NCBI GenBank assembly: GCA_032173965.1
Contig: JAVUNC010000006.1
Span: 19,276,370-19,340,369 of the forward strand
Reading direction: 5' to 3'
Length of the DNA stretch: 64,000 nucleotides
From: Sitta carolinensis
Lineage: Eukaryota; Chordata; Aves; Passeriformes; Sittidae
Shown here one piece after another: positions 41,901-50,900 of this stretch (its first letter is position 1; each line of letters begins with the position of its first letter). The notes beneath the pieces are model-generated. The model had not been told where the DNA came from, made no database searches, and worked only from the letters and a program-made list of their open reading frames with translations. The translations under genes and the position numbers were made by a program.

Positions 41901-44900
41901 CCACAACACTTGAAGGCTTTTGCCAACACCACCATTCCAACCCAAACCATTCCATGATTCTGTAGAAGTTGAAGGTTCTTCCCAGCTCAAACCATTCCAG
42001 GCTTCCCAACCCAAACTATTCCAGCATTCCCAACCCAAACCATCCCAGGATTCCCAACCCAAACCATCCCAGGATTCCCAACCCAAACCATTCCAGGATT
42101 CCACAACACCTGAAGGCTTTTGCCAACACCACCATTCCAACCCAAACCATTCCATGTTTCTGTAGAAGTTGAAGGCTCTTCCCAACCCAAACCATTCCAG
42201 CATTCCCAACCCAAACCATTCCAGGCTTCCCAACCCAAACTATTCCAGCATTCCCAACCCAAACTATCCCAGGATTCCCAACCCAAATCATCCAGGATTC
42301 CCAATCCAAACCATTCCAGGATTCCACAACACCTGAAGGCTTTTACCAACACCACCATTCCAACCCAAACCATTCCATGATTCCACACAAGTTGAAGGCT
42401 CTTCCAAACACCACCATTCCAGGATTCCCAACCCAAACCATTCCAGGATTCCACAACACCTGAAGGCTTTTGCCAACACCACCATTCCAACCCAAACCAT
42501 TCCAGCTTTCTGTAGAAGTTGGAGGCTCTTCCCAACCCAAACCATTCCAGGCTTCCCAACCCAAACTATTCCAGCATTCCCAACCCAAACCATCCCAGGA
42601 TTCCCAACCCAAACTATCCCAGGATTCCACAGTGGGTGAAGGTTTTTTCCAACCCAAACCATTCCATGTTTCTGTAGAAGCTGAAGGCTCTTCCCAGCTC
42701 AAACCATTCCAGGATTCCCAACCCAAACTATTCCAGCATTCCCAACCCAAACCATTCCAGGTTTTTTTCCCCAACACCTGCAGGCTTTTCCCAAACCCAC
42801 TCCAGTCCCACACCTGGGAACTTCTCCTGGATTTCCCAAACTCGCAGGATTATTTCTCTTTTATTGTCATCCCACTTTCCTTGGCTCTGGATTTCGCCAG
42901 CGCTTTCTCCTTAACGATGTATTTACCTAATTAGCATAATTGTCTGCAATTATGTAATTAGCGTTCATATGTGTAATCATTGGAACATGTAATTAGCGCT
43001 AATTACGCCATTAAAGGCTGCGAGTCAGAAATATCTCCATCCTTTTGATTGACACACGTTTGGGAAGGCAAAAAAAAAAAAAAAAATAAAAATTCCCACT
43101 CGTTATTTTTATCTCCTTGGATCACGAAATCCGCAGGAGGATCCAGGATTCAGCCCGGAACGGCGCTGGGATTATTTTAAAAAATTTGATATTATTGGTG
43201 GAAGTGATAACGGGGTGATGCCGGTGGAAGAGAAGGAGGAAAACGACTGGAAAAGGAGGAAAATTCGGGAAAGTGCAGCGAGGTTTTTGTGGGGGAAAAT
43301 AAATTAAGAATTAACAAAAATAAGGAGGAAAATTAGGGGAAAAGGACCAAGAAAAGCAAGATTTTTGTGGGAAAGAATTTAAAAATAAGGAGGAAAATTC
43401 AGGGATGAGGGACCAAAAAAAGCAAGATTTTTGTGGGAAAAAAAAATAAGAATTAACAGAAATAAGGAGGAAAATTTGTGGAAGAAGGACCAAGAAAAGC
43501 AAGGTATTTCTGGAAAAGAAATTAAAAGTTATCAAAAATAAGGAGGAAAATTCAGGGATGAGGGACCAAGGAAAAAAAAGATTTTTGTGGAAAAAACTAA
43601 TTAAGAATTAAGAAAGATAAGGGGGGAAATTAGGGGAAAAAGGACCAAGAAAAAAAAGATTTTTTTGTGGGAAAAGAAATTAAAAATTATCAAAAATAAG
43701 GAGGAAAATTCAGGGATGAGGGACTAAGAAAAAAAAGAGATTTTTGTGGAAAAAGAAACTAAAAGTTATCAAAAATAAGGATGAAAATTCAGGGATGAGG
43801 GACCAAAAAAAAGCAAGATTTTTGTGGGAAAAAAATAAATTAAGAACTAACAAAAATAAGGAGGAGAATTCAGGAGAAAAGAACCAAGAAAAGCAAGATT
43901 TCTGTGGAAAAGGAAATTAAGAATTAAGAAAAATAAGGAGGAAAATTAGTGGGAAAAGGGACAAGAAAAAAAGAGATTTTTTGGGAAAAAAAATAACAAT
44001 TATCTGGAAATATTTAATTTTTTCACATCTAATATCCTAACATCAAAATTAAGGAAAGAGTCCTCAAGCACAGCAAGATTTTGCTGGGAAAATAAATTAA
44101 ATTTTTAAATATTTAATAATTCATGTCTAATATTCTAATATGAAAATCAAGGAAAATGGCCCCAAAGGCAGCAAGATATTTTGGGGGGAAAAAAAAAATT
44201 AAGAATTATCTAAAATAAAGAGGAAAATTCAGGGGAAAAAAGACCAAGAAAAGCAAGATTTTTGTGGGAAAAAAAATTGAAAATTAACAAAAATAAGGAG
44301 GAAAATTCAGGGAAAGGGGACCAAACACAGCAAAATTTTTGTGGAAAATAATTAAGAATTATCTTGAAATTTTTAATTTTAAATTCTAATATTCACTGGC
44401 TTTAAGGAGGAAAAATAATACAGAAAAAGGGAGAAATGCCACAGGAATTTTTCTGTGGAGATGCTGTCACATCCTAAATAAGAATTTTTTAAATTCCTTG
44501 GATTTTTAGCCCCTCTGAGTAAACCAGATTTATCTGAAAAGTCAATATTTAGTTTTATTTTGGTTTATTTTAACATCTGTGCTGCAGGGCAGCACCAGGA
44601 GAAAACGCCTGGCATGAAATAATTTAATTGGCACAGCAAAATTCGGGATTTTTATAAAATTATTTTAAAAATATTATCCCCTTACTTCTAAATACTACTT
44701 TTAATTATTGACCCTGATTAATTATTTGAATTAATTATTTGAAGTTCAGCTTCTGCTCTTCAAGATGAGGGTTCTTGGGTTTTTTAAAATAAATTTATTT
44801 AAATGTATTTAAATAAACTATTTTTAAATTTAAAGAAATTATTATTGACTTTCAATAGAGATATTTATAAATAAATATATAGTTATATTTAAATAATATA

Positions 44901-47900
44901 TCATTATTATATATAATATATCATTATATTATATTGTTATAATATAGTGTAATATATATATAATATACTTATATAATTAAATTATATATAAGATATAATT
45001 ATATTACATAATTATAATATTTATATTTATATTTAAATATAAATTGCTTATTTAAATAAACCATTATTAAATACTGTAATTAAAAAAAAAAAAGCAAAAA
45101 AAATTACAATAAATTAAAAACCAAGCAGCTCAGCTGCCCAAAAATTTGGGAAAGAGTACAGGGAAATCCTTAAAAAGCAATATTTGGGAATAAATCTTAG
45201 TTGGGAATATAAATATTCCTGGATAAAGATTTCCCAGCCAGATAAACATCGGGTGTTTCAGGGGAAAAGGCACCAAAATCCACCTGGAGCTTCCCGAACC
45301 ATTCCTGATGCCCAAGGAGAGCTCAATCCATGGGAAATCCCTGGAAATGTGGAAATCCTGGAAATGTTAGGGGAGCAGAATTCTTCCTTTATTGATTATT
45401 ACTATTATTATTATTATTATTATTACTACCGTTATTATTATTATTTGATTTAGTATTTTATTATTTATTTCATTAATTTCCTTCCCTTAAAATTTAAAAG
45501 CAACGAACACCAGAGCCTTAGGAATCCATGGGATCACAGAACGCTGGGATGGTTTGGGGTAGGAGGGATTTTAGGGATCGTCCCCTTCCACCCCTGGATG
45601 GGCAGGGACCCCTCCCACCGTCCCAGGGTGTCCAACCCAGTGTCCAGCTGGGACATTCCAGGGATCCAGGGGCAGCCACAGCTACTCTGGGAATTCCAGC
45701 CCAGCCAGCAATTCCCAATTCCCAATCTCCCCTTTCCCAGTTCCCATCCATTCCCTGGGTGCTGTCCCCCCATCCCTTGTCCCCAGTCCCTCCCCAGCTC
45801 TCCTGCAGCCCCTCCAGGCTCTGAGCTCTCCCTGGATTCTCCTCCTCTCCAGGGAACATTCCCAGCTCTCCCAGCCTGCCTCCAGCCCTGCAAGAATCCC
45901 TGAGCCCATTCCCTAAAAGCTTTCCCTTTCAGGGATTGATTCCATTGTTTCATGGACACTCCTTGCTCCAACCCCGGATTTCCCACACCAACATTTCCTG
46001 GCTCTGCTTCTCCTCAGTCCCAGATTTTCCCTATTTTGGTGGTTTTTTTTGGATGCTCTCCTGGCTTTGTCCCTGCCCTTGTCCAGCCAGGAATTCCCAA
46101 TTCCCAATCTCCCCTTTCCCAGTTCCCATCCATTCCCTGGGTGCTGTCCCCCCATCCCTTGTCCCCAGTCCCTCCCCAGCTCTCCTGCAGCCCCTCCAGG
46201 CTCTGAGCTCTCCCTGGATTCTCCTCTCCATTCCCAGCTCTCCCAGCCTGGCTCCAGGGCTGCTCCATGGATTCCTCAGGATCCCTCCGGCAGCTCCACG
46301 CCCTCCGGTGCTGCTCCCCGAGCTGGAGCAGCTCTGCAGGTGGGATTTCATGGCCAATTTTCCTTCCCCATCGCCCCCAGGAACGGGAGCGATTCCCGAT
46401 TATCCTCCAGGAAAAGCCTCCCAAGCGTTTCCTTGGGAGTTGTCATTCCAAAGCCACCGGCGCTTCTCCATCAGCCCTGGCTGATCTGCATCAGCTGCTG
46501 GTTTCCCTGGTTACCAAATTATCCATGAACTCATCAAATCCATTCCTTTCCAACCAGACCTGCCAGCTCCAGCTTTATTCCATAACCACCCCCATCCCCG
46601 TGCCGGGAGACCGGAGCGTTCCCTGTCCATGGAAAAATAGCTCCCAGTTATCCCAGAGCCCCTCAGAAACAGGGAAATAAAAGCTGACAGCACAAAACCA
46701 CTGCAGAGCTTCGGGAGGGAAGAAAAGATGGGAAATACTCAGAGGACAAGCGTCAATATTTCAGGAAAACTGGAGTTTTGTCCTGTTCTCCTTAAAATAA
46801 TAGGAGCGTCCTGCTCTGTGGGCACTGGGAATTTTCCGTATGGGATTTCAGGGAGATTTCAGCTGCCCAAATGTCAAAAGGAAACTGCTCTGGTGCCACT
46901 GCCCAGCCTGGATGGCATTCCCAGCTCCATGAGATTCCCTCCGGGCTCATCCCAGGGATTGCTGAGGCTGTAACAAGTCCGGGCTCGATATTCCCAACTG
47001 CGGGAGTGGCATTGGAACCCAAACTTCCCTTCCCGGACGCTGCTTTTCTCTGGATTTAACCTCTTTGGGTTGCACCTCTTTTAATCCGGATTTCACCTCT
47101 TTCCCTCAGCACTTCCAAGCCCTTTTTAGGAACCGGCAAACACATTCCTTGTGGAGAGACACCGGGAAAACCGGCAGGAACTGCTCGAATTCTTCAGGAT
47201 AAAACAACGGAGGTGTCCATTCCTTTCACCAGCTCGCAAACCACTGGAATCACGGGACGGTTTGGGATGGAAGGCACATCAAGGATTCGCCAGGGTGTGC
47301 ACCAGCGGCTGGTTCCCAAAATCCCGGTGCTGCCGTGGATACTGGATTCCTGTCCGGGATTTCTGGCGCTTTTCCCCCTCCTCCCTGCCGGCAGGCAGAG
47401 CAGGGCAGGCTCGGAGCCCTGCAGAGCTCTGCAGAGGTGTGAATTCAGGTGCTGAGCTCCTCCGGGGGAGAAAAACATCAAATAAACCCCTTGGAACAGC
47501 ACAAACGTCACGCGAAGCTTAATCACAGATCGCTTTTCATGCCGGAGCAGGAGAGAAACATTTTTTCCTTACTAAACGGGAGCTTTATCGAGTCAAACAC
47601 TTAGGAAAGGGTGTTTTTTTTTGTTGTTTTTTTTTTTTTTTTCCCAGCATAAAATCCAGGCTAATTCAGTCATGAGTCAGGCTGGGTTTTGTCAGGTGCT
47701 CAGTGAACATTTGTAAAGTCTTCCCGTGAACTGAGGAGTGTCAGATGGAATCAGCATCAATTTTCCTAACAAGGCTCCAATTACTGCTCCAAGGAGCTGC
47801 GGATGGGGTGGGAAAACAGCTGCTCCCGAGCGAGGGACCCCCACCCCCTTCCCCCCCCCCCCCCCGCTGCATCAGCACTCGATAAGAATTCTTATCAATT

Positions 47901-50900
47901 AAAATCAAAAACCCACTTTGCCTCAAAGGAGCCTTTTGTGTCTCACTCGCAGCTGATCAAAGGGAGCGGAGTGTGGGGGTTTTGTTGTGGGTTTTTTTGG
48001 GAATGTTGCTTTCTTTCTTTTTTCTGTTTTAATGGCTGGAGTGCCAGGGAATGGGAATTTTTCCTTTCCAGGCATTAATAAGGAGAAGACAGGATCGTGT
48101 CCTGCAGAGTCGGAGGAGGCTCCGCTAATCACAGGGAGTAATTAGGGGGATGCGTTTGAAATAATTAAACGTTTTTATAACGCGCCACAGTCACCTGGAT
48201 CTGCTCATGGGGCGAGCTCGGGGATTTCCAAGGAGTTTGTGAGCGCCAGGATAATGGGGAATGGCTTTAAACTGACAGCGAATTCGTTCGGCTGGGATTT
48301 GGGAATTAGGAATTCCTGGCTGGGAGGGTGGGGAGGGACTGGGACAGAATTCCCAGAGAAGCCGTGGCTGCCCCTGGATCCCTGGATCATCCCTGGATCC
48401 CTGGCTGTGCCCAAGAGCACCCTGGGATAGGGAAGGTGTGGATTCCAGGGGTGGAACTGGAGGGGCTTGAAGATTCCTTCCATCCCCAAACATTCCCGGA
48501 TTCAATTCCAGGATCCCTTGGCACAGCTCTTTCCTGGTTACAGGTTTCCCTCACGCAGAGATTCGGAAAAGCCCTCGTTGGAAAACGGGGAATTAAACTC
48601 TGACCAACATCACAATTCAGATCAGGCGGGAGCAGCCTGGGACAGAGGGAGTTGTCCCTGTCCATGGCAGGGGGAGGCACTGGATTAAATTCTTTCCCAT
48701 CCGCACCATTCCACGAATTCCATATTTATATATTTACATTTATTTATATATAAATATGAGCTTCAAGGCCCCTTTCCAGCCCCAACCCTCCCCCCTCTGG
48801 AGCAGCATTTCCCATTTCCCTGCCTCTGCTCCAGGCTCAGAATCCCGGGAAGCCGCCGGGATCTCCAAGGGAGCAGCTCCTGCTGCCTCAGTGGCATCAG
48901 CACAGCACCCAACTCCTCCAAGCGGGAAGAAAACACAACCAAACAGAGGCAGGGAGAAATTCCAGGGCTCCTGAAAGCAGCTCCTCCCCTGCTTTGCTTC
49001 CCGGGAAAGCACTTCACACCCCGCCAGCACCCAGAGCACTCCTGGATTTTTGCGGGAGAAAGGGACGTGCTCCTTGGCGCTGCCTGGGAGAAGGGTGGCA
49101 GGAGGATGTGAGGAGGAGGCGGCATCTCGTTAGGATGCGCTGCAACCTCAGAACAGGGAAAAATCCCGGCGCGTGCGGCTTCCAGATGGTTGGGATGACG
49201 CGTGGCACCGGCAGCTGCGGCTTCCCGAGCCTCGGGAATGACGGGGGACACGGGTGGGAAGGGAGGGATGAGACGGGAGGGCCGGGGGTCACCCTGCAGC
49301 ACGGGGGGAGGACTGGGACGCTGTTCCCTGTCAGCTCCAAACAGCTCCAAACAGCGCATTTCGCTGCTTGGAATGTGCCATTCCCGCCGGGATAACGCCA
49401 GCCGGGGTGGGACAGCCCCCGGAGATGAAAAATCACAGCCAGAGGAAAGCGAACCCCAAGGAGGGACAAACGGGATCTTCATAAACTCCTGGAATCACTG
49501 AGATTGGAAAAGCCGTCCAAGATCGAGTGCAGCCACTTCCCAGCACTTCCAAGGCCACCACTGATCCCTGTCCCCAAGTGCCACATCCACACTGCTGCCC
49601 CTGGATCCCTGGAATGTCCCAGGCCAGGTTGGACACTGGGGCTGGAGCAGCCTGGGATGGTGGGAGGGGTCCCTGCCATGGCAGGAGTTGGACTAAGATG
49701 GTTTGCAAACATCCCTTCCAAGCCATTCCAGGATTCCATGGAAAGAACTGGGAATGGGGAGGTGATCCCAGTGCTCACCAGTGCTCCATGCCAGTCCCAC
49801 CACTGCTCTGAATTCCCGCTGAACCAAAAAATTCACTTTTGTTCCATAAACCAGAAAACAATCACAGTAGGAATTCCCCATTCCCCCCATCCAAAGCTTC
49901 TACAAAATTCCCTTGGATTAAAATCCAAGGAAAGGGCCACCACTGATCTGTGTCCCCAAGTGCCACATCCACAAGGATTTTAGGTCCCTTCAGGAGTGGT
50001 GACCCCACCACTGCCCCAGGGCAACTTTTTCCATTGAATTTTTCCTTATTTCCAATATAAACCTGCCCTGGCACAACTCGAGGCCAATTCCTGGGAGAAA
50101 AAAGCCTGGATACACCCTCCTGTCAGGAATTCCCCGTCCATCCTTCAGTGGAAAAGCAGGAATACAAAATCCCAGCCAATCCCTGCTCATCAGCTTCCTC
50201 TGCTCCCCATGATCCAAAAGTCATTCCTCCCTTTGGAAAGCCACAGGTTTTATTTCCAATGACTGGACCTGCCAGCACTGCTGAGAATTCCCAAGGAAAA
50301 CCAGGAAAAATCACATTCCTCAAGGGTGGGTGGATTCCCCTGGATCCCACTGGATCTTGCAGGTGTGATGGGTGCAGGTGTGGTGGGAATGGGTGTGGTG
50401 GGTGCAGGTGTGGTGGGAATGGGTGTGGTGGGTGCAGGTGTGGTGGGGCTGGGTGTGATGGCTCCAGATGTGTGGGCTCCAGGTGTGGTGGCTCCAGGTG
50501 TGGTGGGAATGGATGTGGTGGCTCCAGGTGTGGTGGGTCCGGGTGTGGTGGGTGCAGGTGTGGTGGATGCAGGTGTGGTGGGAATGGGTGTGGTGGGTCC
50601 GGGTGTGGTGGCTCCAGGTGTGATGGGTGCAGGTGTGGTGGTCTGGGTGTGGGTGCAGGTGTACTGGGTGCAGGTGTGGTGGGTGCAGGTGTGTGGGTGC
50701 AGATGTGCTGGGTGCAGGTGTGGTAGGGCCAGGTGTGATGGGTGCAGGTGTGGTGGAATGGGTGTGGTGGGAATGGATGTGGTGGGTGCAGGTGTGGTGG
50801 GTGCAGGTGTGGTGGGTGCATGGTGTGGTTGGCTGGGTGTGGTGGCTCCAGGTGTGGTGGCTCCAGGTGTGGTGGCTCCAGTGTGGTGGCTCCAGGTGTG

